A DNA stretch of 11,983 bases from the NCBI GenBank assembly GCA_964345635.1, contig CAYFRM010000069.1, positions 1 through 11,983 of the forward strand, written 5' to 3'. How positions within the stretch are numbered: position 1 is the first letter of the stretch; each line of letters opens with the position of its first letter. The notes below the pieces were generated by a model, which saw only the letters and a program-made list of their open reading frames with translations, did not search any database and had not been told where the DNA came from. Source of the DNA: WVXT01 sp964345635 (GTDB lineage Bacteria > UBA6262 > WVXT01). This document shows, one piece after another, positions 1 to 8,300 of the stretch. The position numbers and the translations under genes are program-made.

Positions 1-1
1 A

Positions 2-1651
2 GCTTCCATTTTGCGGTTTGGGGGTGGGGCGACGAATTACCCACTAATTTATGATATTCCACTATTCCCATTTGGTCATTATTTAGTTTTTTTGTATCCG
101 ATTATAATAACCTATGCAATCATCGCGACGCATCTGATGAATATTAATGTTGCTGTTACGAAGACGGCGATATTTACAACTGTCTATTCTATCTTTTTAG
201 GAATTCCGCCTTTTCTTCTGATTCTTCATCGCGCTTTTTTGTACCGGCACTTTGGTGCTTATTGGTGGCTCATACCGGCTGGTGTGGCTGTGTGTGAATT
301 ACTCGCTTTTGTCGCTCCTAGCATAAATCATTACTTTCAGGAAAGGGCTAATAGAGTCCTTTTAAGAGAACAAAGGAGGTACCAGCAAAACTTAATAAAT
401 TTGGCAAAGGAAATGACTTTAACCAAGGACCTGAGGAGTCTTTTGGTCTTGATAATTCGCAATGTGACCAGGGAAATCGGAATCAGCCATGCCCGCATCT
501 ATCTTCTGGACAGGAAAACTGATGAATATGTACGGGAAGTTCGCTATGGAAAAGAAAGAAGAAGACAGTACGGGGATTCCCTGTACAAGGGCGCTCCTTT
601 AATCAGGATATTATCCAGAAATAGAGATACAAGACCGCTGCTAAGAGAGGAGGTCGTAAGCCATTTTGAGACCAATGAGCCCGAAAATTTGGTAGAAATA
701 AAAGCACAATTGAGAAGTATGGGAGCGGCAGTATTGTTACCCGCTTATATTGGTGAAGAACTGGTTGCCTTTTTAGCGTTGGGCACAAAGCGTTCCAAAG
801 AGATTTACACGCCTGATGATTTAGCGATGTTTAAGATTTTGGCCGGGCAGGCGGGCTTGGCGATTGAGAACGCTCAGTTCTATCAGGAGCTTAAGGAGGC
901 GCAAGCGACGATACTTCAGGCAGCCAAGCTATCTTCTATCGGAGAGTTGGCTGCTGGCTTTGCCCATCAAATAGATAACCCTCTGGGCGTTATCAGCCTG
1001 GGATGCCAGTTGTGCACTCAGGATATAAAAGAATGGCTCGCTCGGAGAGATGTTCCCGAAGGGGATAAGAAAGTGCTTGAGGAGATGGAAGACCGGATGA
1101 AGAAAGTGATTGAAACGGCACACCGGGCGGCTGACCTTGTTCAGAGGATAAGGGGTTATGCCAAGCCTGCGGATAGCGATTTTGAGCAGGTAGATTTGAA
1201 TTCTGTAATGGAAGATGCATTGAATTTAGCCCAGTATCAAATTACTCATGGAGGAATTAACGTAAACAAAGATATTCCTCAGGATTTGCCGAAGATAAAA
1301 GGGATTGGCGTGCAGTTGGAACAGGTATTTTTGAATATGATTATCAATGCCTGCGAGGCAATGGCCGGAAAGAAAGGAGAACTTGCCATTTCCGCAAGAG
1401 TGGGGGAGGATGACCCCCATAGGGTTGAAGTAATTCTCAGAGATAATGGCTACGGTATTCCTAAACAGAACTTAACAAGATTGTTTGACCTTTTCTATAC
1501 CACTAAGGGCTCACAGGGTACAGGAGTCGGTTTGTCAATGGCTTATCGGATAGTAAAGGACCATAACGGAGATGTAAATGTAGAGAGCGAGGTAGGAGAA
1601 GGGACAAAGTTTACTGTCTCTCTGCCAATCTGGGAGGAGAAATCAGAATAG
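2..1651 (+). CDS. Membrane-bound GAF-domain sensor histidine kinase (5' partial)
   Basis: Two-component sensor kinase that would autophosphorylate on His and pass phosphate to a response regulator not seen here. The frame is open to the left edge and no convincing start is visible (TTG at 11 is only the first possible one), so the N-terminus is missing. Numbering from the TTG, hydrophobic helices lie near 24-45, 52-71 and 84-104. The stretch around 38-50 resembles the end of the multi-helix N-terminal sensor module of many bacterial kinases. A GAF-like domain spans about 125-290, then a HisKA dimerisation helix with the H-box FAHQIDNPL (His319). The ATPase domain has the N box (Asn442, Asn446), the G1 box DNGYGIP (478-484), the F box FDLFYTTK and the G2 box GTGVGLS. 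The residue after His319 is Gln, where most HisKA kinases have Glu or Asp. It ends with TAG, 39 nt before the DUF72 gene. Signal sensed: unknown. Confidence 0.93.
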   Translation, partial: ASILRFGGGATNYPLIYDIPLFPFGHYLVFLYPIIITYAIIATHLMNINVAVTKTAIFTTVYSIFLGIPPFLLILHRAFLYRHFGAYWWLIPAGVAVCELLAFVAPSINHYFQERANRVLLREQRRYQQNLINLAKEMTLTKDLRSLLVLIIRNVTREIGISHARIYLLDRKTDEYVREVRYGKERRRQYGDSLYKGAPLIRILSRNRDTRPLLREEVVSHFETNEPENLVEIKAQLRSMGAAVLLPAYIGEELVAFLALGTKRSKEIYTPDDLAMFKILAGQAGLAIENAQFYQELKEAQATILQAAKLSSIGELAAGFAHQIDNPLGVISLGCQLCTQDIKEWLARRDVPEGDKKVLEEMEDRMKKVIETAHRAADLVQRIRGYAKPADSDFEQVDLNSVMEDALNLAQYQITHGGINVNKDIPQDLPKIKGIGVQLEQVFLNMIINACEAMAGKKGELAISARVGEDDPHRVEVILRDNGYGIPKQNLTRLFDLFYTTKGSQGTGVGLSMAYRIVKDHNGDVNVESEVGEGTKFTVSLPIWEEKSE

Positions 1652-1690
1652 TGGTGACAATGGTACGTGCGACGGGAGGCTAGAACAAAA

Positions 1691-2581
1691 ATGATAAGAA
1701 TCGGGACGAGCGGGTTTTCATTCCCGGACTGGCGGGGCGTGGTTTATCCTGAGAATATTCAACCTAAAGACGCGCTCCGTTATTATGAACAAGAGTTAGG
1801 GTTCAATACTGTGGAGATAAACTTCACGTACTATACCCTCCCGGGCCTGAAAACGATGGAAGGATTGGCAAAGAAGACTACGGAGGATTTCGACTTTGTG
1901 GTAAAAGCTTTTAAGGGGATGACGCACGACCCCTTTGATAATAGACTTGAGAAAAGGCCGGAAATAACTGAAGTGAAGGAAACATTTGAGAAATTTCTCT
2001 ATTCAATGAAGCCGATGATTGAGAAAAAGAAGCTGGGGGCAGTTCTTTTGCAATTTCCCGTCTTCTTCTATCCCCGTCCCGAAAATAAGGACTATCTTCT
2101 CCAATGTAAAGAGTGGCTGAGTGATGTGCCTGCGGTAATTGAATTCAGGAACCGCACCTGGGCGAAACCGGAAACTTTCACTTTCCTTAAAGAGAATGAC
2201 CTTGCCTATTGTATAGTAGATGAACCGAAACTACCGAGACTTATGCCTTTCGTGGAGGAAGTTACGTCGGATATAGGCTACCTCAGACTGCATGGAAGAA
2301 ATCAGAACTGGTTCAACGTGCCCACCTCAGAGAGGTATAACTATCTCTATTCCGATAAGGAATTAAAAGAGTTTGTTGACCCGATCAAGAGAATTCACCA
2401 GAGAGCACAGAGGGGTTACGTATTTTTCAATAACTGCCACGCAGGTTCAGCGGCGCGAAATGCTTTGCAAATGAGAAGCTTCCTGAAGGATATTGTGGAG
2501 ATGGGAGAGAAGACAAAGGAGTTACTGAAGAAAGCCATCCTGCCCGAACAGCGAGATTTTTTCGAAGAAGAGAAGCAGTAA
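1691..2581 (+). CDS. DUF72 (YecE-like) family protein
   Basis: Member of the widespread DUF72 family, predicted TIM-barrel proteins of unsettled biochemical role. The family opening is clear: MIRIGTSGFSFPDWRGVVYP, followed by a VEINFTYY segment, LLQFP near the middle, EFRNRTW, a YLRLHGRN strand and a C-terminal YVFFNNCHAGSAARNA. In many relatives the last motif reads FNN-H-x-G. ATG 1691 is chosen over the longer GTG frame at 1667 because it aligns with the family start and has GGGAGG at 1674-1679, 11 nt upstream. Length is 296 aa, slightly longer than the usual 240-290, with a charged C-terminal extension (EKTKELLKKAILPEQRDFFEEEKQ region). It follows the histidine kinase by 39 nt and may share its transcript. 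No terminator was recognised after it. Family assignment is confident; function is not known. Confidence 0.93.
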   Translation: MIRIGTSGFSFPDWRGVVYPENIQPKDALRYYEQELGFNTVEINFTYYTLPGLKTMEGLAKKTTEDFDFVVKAFKGMTHDPFDNRLEKRPEITEVKETFEKFLYSMKPMIEKKKLGAVLLQFPVFFYPRPENKDYLLQCKEWLSDVPAVIEFRNRTWAKPETFTFLKENDLAYCIVDEPKLPRLMPFVEEVTSDIGYLRLHGRNQNWFNVPTSERYNYLYSDKELKEFVDPIKRIHQRAQRGYVFFNNCHAGSAARNALQMRSFLKDIVEMGEKTKELLKKAILPEQRDFFEEEKQ

Positions 2582-2879
2582 GGAACAAGAGGACTGCAAC
2601 CCAAAAACAATCTTCCAGATTTCCCGCCTGAGAACAGCTTCCTAATTTAATTTTCCATTTCAGAGAACTTCTTGAATTGTTTCGCCAGTGATTTATCGTC
2701 TGTCGCTACAATAGTAATATTCCACTTTTTTTTGACTTTTTTCCACCGCGTAAAAACAGTCTCAGGAAACGAAAATAAGAGCGCACAATAGCGATTTTCA
2801 GACGGGAAAAGCGAGAAATTACTATTGCTTTTTTTCTGTCTAACGAATTTTCCCGAGGTTTGCAGTTGGTAAGGGACTA
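2582..2879. other. Non-coding gap with repeated CAATAG/CTATTG words
   Basis: This stretch of about 300 nt has no credible gene on either strand; the minus-strand frame at 2647-2898 begins with TTG and lacks a ribosome site. It is A/T-rich with long T runs at 2725-2742. The six-base word CAATAG occurs at 2709-2714 and 2786-2791, and its complement CTATTG at 2822-2827 and 2877-2882. The first and third copies form a perfect 10-bp inverted repeat (2709-2718 with 2818-2827). The fourth overlaps the -35 element of the downstream promoter. This could be operator DNA, but that is inference only. Confidence 0.5.
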
Positions 2880-2908
2880 TTGATTTTCTATTTTCCAAGG
2901 TGTATAAT
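2880..2908 (+). promoter_or_regulatory. Sigma70-type promoter of the dodecin/repair/efflux cluster
   Basis: TTGATT (2880-2885), a 17-nt spacer, then a perfect TATAAT (2903-2908). Transcription would start near 2915, giving a 5' leader of about 43 nt before the ATG at 2958. It is the best promoter match in the 2582-2957 gap. Because the next four genes are closely packed, it plausibly drives all of them. Confidence 0.75.
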
Positions 2909-2957
2909 TTTTATTTGCCCGTGGAGAAAGCGATGATGTAAGAGAGGAGGAAACTTC

Positions 2958-3404
2958 ATGTTCAAAATGGTAGAAATTATTGGCATTTCGGAAGTAGGTT
3001 TTTCTGAGGCTGTGAAAGATGCGGTGAATAGAATTCTCGATTCCGGCGAGAAGGCTCATTTCTTTGAGATAGTGGAGCAGAGAGGAGCGGTTCGCGGAGG
3101 GAAATTCAAGGAATTTCAAGTAAAAATGAAAGTGGCTGTTGAGACTGAAGAGAAAAAACAGGTTGGGGATAAGAAAGGTGAACAGGTTTGCCCGACCTGC
3201 TTGCAGCCTGCGGGAGATGGCGGGCATTTGTGCGTGCCAGTGACGGGAGAAGATAAAAGATGCGAGTGGTGCGGGGCATTGATTCCCGATGAAAGGCATC
3301 TTTGTAACGAGAAAGTCAAGGAGCTTTCATACATATGCAACAGCTGTGGACGCACTGCGGTGAAAGCAGAATATCTTTGCCAGCCGAAAAAAATAGGAAG
3401 TTAG
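2958..3404 (+). CDS. Dodecin-domain protein fused to three CxxC-x8-[H/Y]LC repeats
   Basis: Residues 1-63 match the dodecin fold: MFKMVEIIGIS, an AVKDAVNRI helix, FFEIVEQRG and a KEFQVKMKV strand. Dodecins assemble into hollow dodecamers that bind flavins (or CoA) as buffers or stores. The flavin-stacking Trp of archaeal dodecin is replaced by Phe35, while the conserved Gln (Gln54) remains. After a charged linker come three evenly spaced modules, C78-x2-C81-x8-H90-L-C92, C102-x2-C105-x8-H114-L-C116 and C127-x2-C130-x8-Y139-L-C141, each a likely zinc-binding knuckle; the third has Tyr for His. Free dodecins are about 65-75 aa, so this 148-aa protein is a fusion. The ATG has a strong site (GGAGG, 2945-2949) and a near-consensus promoter upstream. 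The pyrimidine-dimer glycosylase starts 15 nt after the stop. Dodecin assignment is sound; metal binding and role (structural, redox or nucleic-acid contact) are inferred. Confidence 0.85.
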   Translation: MFKMVEIIGISEVGFSEAVKDAVNRILDSGEKAHFFEIVEQRGAVRGGKFKEFQVKMKVAVETEEKKQVGDKKGEQVCPTCLQPAGDGGHLCVPVTGEDKRCEWCGALIPDERHLCNEKVKELSYICNSCGRTAVKAEYLCQPKKIGS

Positions 3405-3418
3405 TGAATTAATAATTT

Positions 3419-3856
3419 ATGAGACTGTGGAGCTTACATCCTAAATATCTGGATACGAAGGGTCTCATAGCCTTGTGGAGAGAAGCCCTCCTGGCGCAGG
3501 AAGTCATAGCTGGTAGGATAGAGGCGTTCAAAAATCATCCCCAATTGAAAAGATTTAAGAGTCATTCCAGCCCCGGAAAAGCTATCAGAAACTATTTGAG
3601 GGAAGTCTGGAAGGAAGCCAAAAAAAGAGGTTACAATTTTGATAGAACCAGGATTGGCAAAATAGATACAGTAGACAAAATTCCCGTCACCAAACTGCAG
3701 TTGAAATATGAACTTCAATTACTTCGCGCAAAAATGGAAAAGCGGGATCCCTCTAAATATCAAGACCTCTCTTCTGTCCACAGGATTGATTGCCATCCGT
3801 TGTTCACGTCAGTAGACGGCGGGATAGAGGAGTGGGAGAGGATAAAACTAAAATAG
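3419..3856 (+). CDS. Pyrimidine-dimer DNA glycosylase/AP lyase family protein (T4 endonuclease V-like)
   Basis: Matches the bacterial branch of the T4 endonuclease V family (Pyr_excise). These enzymes start base excision of UV-induced cyclobutane pyrimidine dimers by N-glycosyl cleavage and beta-elimination. Visible signatures are the opening MRLWSLHPKYLD, LWREALLAQ with Arg21-Glu22 (aligning with Arg22-Glu23 of T4 endonuclease V, Glu23 being catalytic), HPQLKRFKSH, and a later helix with RGYNFDRTRIG and KLQLKYELQLLRAKM. The 145-aa length is normal. If the Arg-Glu pairs are aligned, Met1 falls where T4 has its catalytic Thr2. The start at 3419 is fixed by the family opening even though there is no good Shine-Dalgarno nearby; translation may be coupled to the dodecin gene, whose stop is 14 nt upstream. 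It is followed by a TolC-type gene 19 nt later. Family confidence is high; substrate is taken from the family. Confidence 0.9.
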   Translation: MRLWSLHPKYLDTKGLIALWREALLAQEVIAGRIEAFKNHPQLKRFKSHSSPGKAIRNYLREVWKEAKKRGYNFDRTRIGKIDTVDKIPVTKLQLKYELQLLRAKMEKRDPSKYQDLSSVHRIDCHPLFTSVDGGIEEWERIKLK

Positions 3857-3875
3857 ATTGATAACGGAGCGTCTC

Positions 3876-5363
3876 ATGGAAAGAATCAAGGTTATGATTT
3901 TTGCGTTTTGGTTGTTGGTGGGGCTTTCTTGCGGGAAAGCTATTTTTGCCGAAGAAGAGACAAGAGAGGAACGGGAGATTGTGGATATCTCCATCGATGA
4001 AGTTATGAAACTGGCCCTGGAAAATTCTCTTGATATACAGATCGTAAAATTTGACACCTATATTGACAGAAAATTACTTCCCAGGGCAGAATCGATATTT
4101 GACCCTCTGTTGAGAGGGGAGGTGAACTTCCTTGACAGTCATAGAGACCAGGCATCGTCTTTTTTGGGGACAAAACAGATTGAGAGTAATTATGGGCTTG
4201 TGTTGGAGAAGAAATTTCGTACCGGGACTATGCTGCAACTGGACGCCCAATCTGGCAGGGTAGATTCTGATTCTCTCTTTGCCGAGACTAATCCCTATAA
4301 TGAATCTTCAATAGGACTATCCCTGGTGCAACCGCTGGGAAGGAATTTCTTTGGCCTGGCCGACCGGGAGGGAATTGAGATAAGCAAAATTGATGTCGAG
4401 AATTCTGAATATGCTTCATTGGATGGGATAGAGAATGCTCTGTACCAGACGCAGATGGCTTACTGGAATCTTGTGCTTAAATGTGAAGAGCTGCGGATTA
4501 AGAAGGATATGTTGAAGGAAGTGAAGAAATTATACGACATTTATCAGGATAAGTATGAGTTGAATCTCGTGGAGAAATCCGACCTTTTGGCTATTGAGGC
4601 CAACGTAAAAATAAGAGAAAACGATATTTTGCTGGCAGATTTGGAACGAGAGAAGGCGAACAAGGAACTCATATTCTTATTGAACCAGGAAGACGTATCC
4701 ATATGTTTCAGCCCTACTGACAAACTGGAGATAGAAGCTGTAGATGTAGACCTCTATCAGTCTTTAAGAGAGGCCATTGCCAACAGGCGCGACTATCTCA
4801 GGTTAAAAAATCTTATCAGGATGAATGATTTGGCTTTGGAGATAAAAGATAATAGCCTCTGGCCGGAGATTGATTTAACGGCTTCACTGGTAAGAAATGG
4901 TCTGGACACGGTTTTCGCTAACTCCTGGAAAGAGATATTCCAGGAGAGTCACACGGAATTTTTCGTGGGATTTAGCATAATGAGACCTTTGGGTAATCGC
5001 TATGCGAGAGCGGAATTGGAAGAGACGGAATTGCGTAAGGAACAGTTATTGCTGTCATTGAAGCGACTGGAAAGGTTTATACTGAAAGAGGTTCATAACA
5101 GAGTTAGGGAGGTTAACACTCTGAAAAATCAGGTGCAACAATCCTATGAAATTGTAAAGTTACAAAAAGATAAACTTGCTGAAGAAAAGAAACGTTTGAA
5201 ATACGCGCGCGCCAGTTCCGATATACTGGTGCGGTATGAAGAAGACCTGCTGAATGCGCAGATTTCCTTTGCCCTTGCATTATTCAATTATAGGCAGAGC
5301 CTGGTCAACCTTGATTTAACAAAGAATACGCTACTGGGCGCATATTGGAAAGGGCCGTTATGA
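3876..5363 (+). CDS. TolC-family outer-membrane efflux protein
   Basis: Outer-membrane factor that would form the trimeric exit duct of a tripartite efflux pump. ATG 3876 (GGAG at 3866-3869, 6 nt upstream) is preferred to an in-frame TTG at 3858. It gives a clean signal peptide, MERIKVMIFAFWLLVGLSCG through IFA, with likely cleavage before EEE. The mature protein shows two outer-membrane-efflux (OEP) repeats: IDEVMKLALENSLDIQ starting the first, SIGLSLVQPLGRNFFG in the first barrel portion, then a second helical half beginning near SLREAIANRRDYLRLK and ending in the long coiled-coil helices LEETELRKEQLL through LTKNTLLGAYW. The 495 aa is typical. Its TGA overlaps the ATG of the RND gene, implying translational coupling and joint function. 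A lipobox is doubtful: the Cys in GLSC lacks Leu at -3. Substrate cannot be deduced. Confidence 0.93.
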   Translation: MERIKVMIFAFWLLVGLSCGKAIFAEEETREEREIVDISIDEVMKLALENSLDIQIVKFDTYIDRKLLPRAESIFDPLLRGEVNFLDSHRDQASSFLGTKQIESNYGLVLEKKFRTGTMLQLDAQSGRVDSDSLFAETNPYNESSIGLSLVQPLGRNFFGLADREGIEISKIDVENSEYASLDGIENALYQTQMAYWNLVLKCEELRIKKDMLKEVKKLYDIYQDKYELNLVEKSDLLAIEANVKIRENDILLADLEREKANKELIFLLNQEDVSICFSPTDKLEIEAVDVDLYQSLREAIANRRDYLRLKNLIRMNDLALEIKDNSLWPEIDLTASLVRNGLDTVFANSWKEIFQESHTEFFVGFSIMRPLGNRYARAELEETELRKEQLLLSLKRLERFILKEVHNRVREVNTLKNQVQQSYEIVKLQKDKLAEEKKRLKYARASSDILVRYEEDLLNAQISFALALFNYRQSLVNLDLTKNTLLGAYWKGPL

Positions 5364-8300
5364 AAATTGCTCAATTTTCCGTAAAAAATTCGCTTTTTGT
5401 CAATCTTCTCTCCGTAGCTATCATCGTGATCGGTTTCTTTTCCCTGTTCACTCTCAGAAGAGAAGCATTCCCTCCCATCGCCCTGAAAATAGTTACGGTT
5501 GTCACTCCCTTCAGGGGCGCTTCCGCAGAAAAGGTAGAGAAGCTGGTTACCGTTCCGTTGGAGGAAGAGTTAAAAGAAGTAGAAAATATTGAAGAGATGC
5601 TCTCGTCTTCCGATGACGGGTTATCCACGATTTTGATAAAAGTAGAAACCGATGTCAGAAATATGCAGAAAGTGCTGAATGATATTCAGCGGGCTGTGGA
5701 CAGGGTCGCTGATCTTCCCCAGGACGTTACCGATAGGCCGATAGTTACGGAAATAACTATGGCGAAGATGCCGGTAATTAAGATATCGCTGAGCGGGGAT
5801 GTCGATGAAACTACTTTGCGCCGGTACGCTGATGAACTTAGAGATATAATTTCTGATATCGAGGGCGTCTCTACTGTCGCCAGGTCGGGGTGGCGGGATG
5901 AAGAGTTCTGGGTCGAGCCAGAGATAGAGAACATGCTGGCGTATGATATTTCGTTTTCTGAACTTGCAGAAAGCCTCAGGCTTCAGAACGTTGACATTCC
6001 CGGTGGAAAATTTACGTATGGGGGGAAGGAATACCTGGTAAAAGTAAAAGGGGAGCTGGAAACAAAAGAAAACATTGAGAACACGGTCATAAGGTCGGAC
6101 GACTTGGGAAACTGGGTGAGAGTAAAAGACGTAGCCAGCGTGAAAGGAGCGTTTTCTGAAGAAGAGACGATTACCAAAGTTTTTGGAATGAGGTCAATAG
6201 TTTTGACTGTCATAAAAAGGGAGACGGGAGACATCATCAAGATTGTCGATGACGTGCGTAAAGAAGTCAAGAAGTTCAAGAATAGAATTCCCGAGAAGAT
6301 TCGCATAGCAACTTTTAACGATATTTCCTACTATGTTAACAGAAGATTGACTGTTTTATCTACAAACGGAGTTATTGGTTTTGTTTTCGTGCTCATACTG
6401 CTATTCCTTTTCCTAAAACCCGTATCTGCCTTTATGACAGCGCTGGGCATACCCATCTCGTTCTTGATTACTTTTATGGTTATGAATTATTTTGGCCTGA
6501 CTATCAATCTACTGACCCTGATGGGACTGATAATCGTTCTGGGGATCGTCGTTGATGACGGCATAATTATTGCGGAGAACAGTTATCGCTATATTGAACA
6601 GGGAATCCATCCCCGACAGGCAGTGATTGAGGGAACGGGGGAAGTGGCGCGTCCGGTTATTGCCACAGTTTTGACTTCCATCGTCGCCTTTTCTCCGCTT
6701 CTTTTTATGAGGGGTATGTTAGGTAGTTTTGCAAAATACGTCCCTCTTATAATAATAATGGCTCTGGCAGCTTCTCTCGCGGAAGCTTTTATAATACTGC
6801 CCTCTCACCTGGCAGATTTTGCCCGGCAGGTTAAGCAGGATTCAGGAAAAAGAAAGAGTAAAGCGTTTGGATGGGTCCTTGACAGATACAGTTCTATTTT
6901 GAAAAAAGCGTTGGATAACCGGTACAAAGTTCTTTTAGCGGTCATAATACTTTTAACAGGCTCTTTCCTTCTGGCGAGATTTACCGTCCCGTTCATACTT
7001 TTCCCTGCCAGTGCTGACGAAGTTTTTATGATTCGGCTGGAAGCCGGGCCGGACGTCTCCCTGGAAAAGACAAATACCCTGGTGAGCAAAGTGGAGAGGA
7101 TTGTGGACGGAATTCCCGGCACCTGTCTTGATGCGTACGAGACTGTTGTGGGCAGGATTGGCGAGGAGGGAGGATACGATCCCGCGGCAAAAAGCGGAAG
7201 TAACTTTGCGCAGATTAATGTTTATTTGACTTCTGCCTGCACGAGAAAAGAAACAGTGCAAAATATCATACAGGGACTGAGACCTAAAGTAGAATCTCTC
7301 GCGGAAGAATTGAAACCCGAAGGAGTAGAAAAAATATATTTTGAGCGGCTGACCAGCGGGCCACCGGTAGGGAGCGCTATTGACGCCAGGATTGTAGGAG
7401 AAGAGTTTGGCACGTTGAAGAAAATAACAGATAAAATAAAAACGTTCGTTTCAAAAATTGACGGCGTAGTTGACGTTGCTGATAATTACAATCTCGGGGC
7501 GGAAGAGATTCAGGTAATCATAGATGAGAAGATGGCGCAGAGGGCCTTCTTGACCAATTCACAGATTGCCTTTGCCATACGGGCTGCTTTTTCCGGCGTC
7601 GTTGCCACTACTATAAAGAGGGAGACGGCAGAAAAAGAGGTGCGGGTTCTGGTGCGGCTTCCCGAGGAGCAGAAGTCCGACCCGTCTATCTTTGAGAAAA
7701 TTGTCGTTGCCAATAGGTTTAATAATCTTGTGCCTCTTAAAAAAGTGGCAAAACTAAACTACGCCCAAAGATTGCGTTCTGTCAAGCACGTCGATGGGAA
7801 AAGATTCATATCAGTAACGGCAGACGTGGATACGAAAAAGATTACTTCACTGGAAGCAAATACGAGGATAGAAAAAGAATTTAGCGATGTCCCTGTCCAG
7901 TATCCGGGTAACAGTCTCGCTTTCAGCGGGGAACGCAAGGAAACTATGGATTCTGTGAGAAGCCTGGTTAAAGCGTTCTTGGTAGCTGCTATCCTTATCT
8001 ATTTGATTCTGGCCACGCAATTTAACTCTCTGATTCAGCCTTTTGTGGTTATGTTCACGATTCCTTTTGGCTTAATTGGTGTATTGATATCGTTGGTTGT
8101 ACACGGGGAGCCGCTGAGTTTTCTGGCTATGGTAGGTTTTATCGGCTTGACAGGCGTTGTGGTTAACGATTCTATTGTCCTTGTCGATTTTGTAAATAAA
8201 AGGCGAGAAAAGATGTCCGTCCAGGAGGCCGTTATAGAGGCGGCACGGCTCCGTTTCCGGCCGATTATACTTACTACACTTACCACAGTTTGTGGCATAG

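Noticed and set aside
2647..2898. 83-aa minus-strand open frame in the gap before the dodecin gene
   Set aside because: It starts with TTG, has no ribosome-binding site, resembles no known family, and its 5' end overlaps a strong + strand promoter.
3876..3950. Lipoprotein signal on the TolC-type protein
   Set aside because: The Cys is in VGLSCG, without Leu at -3, and a normal signal-peptidase site follows at IFA before EEE.
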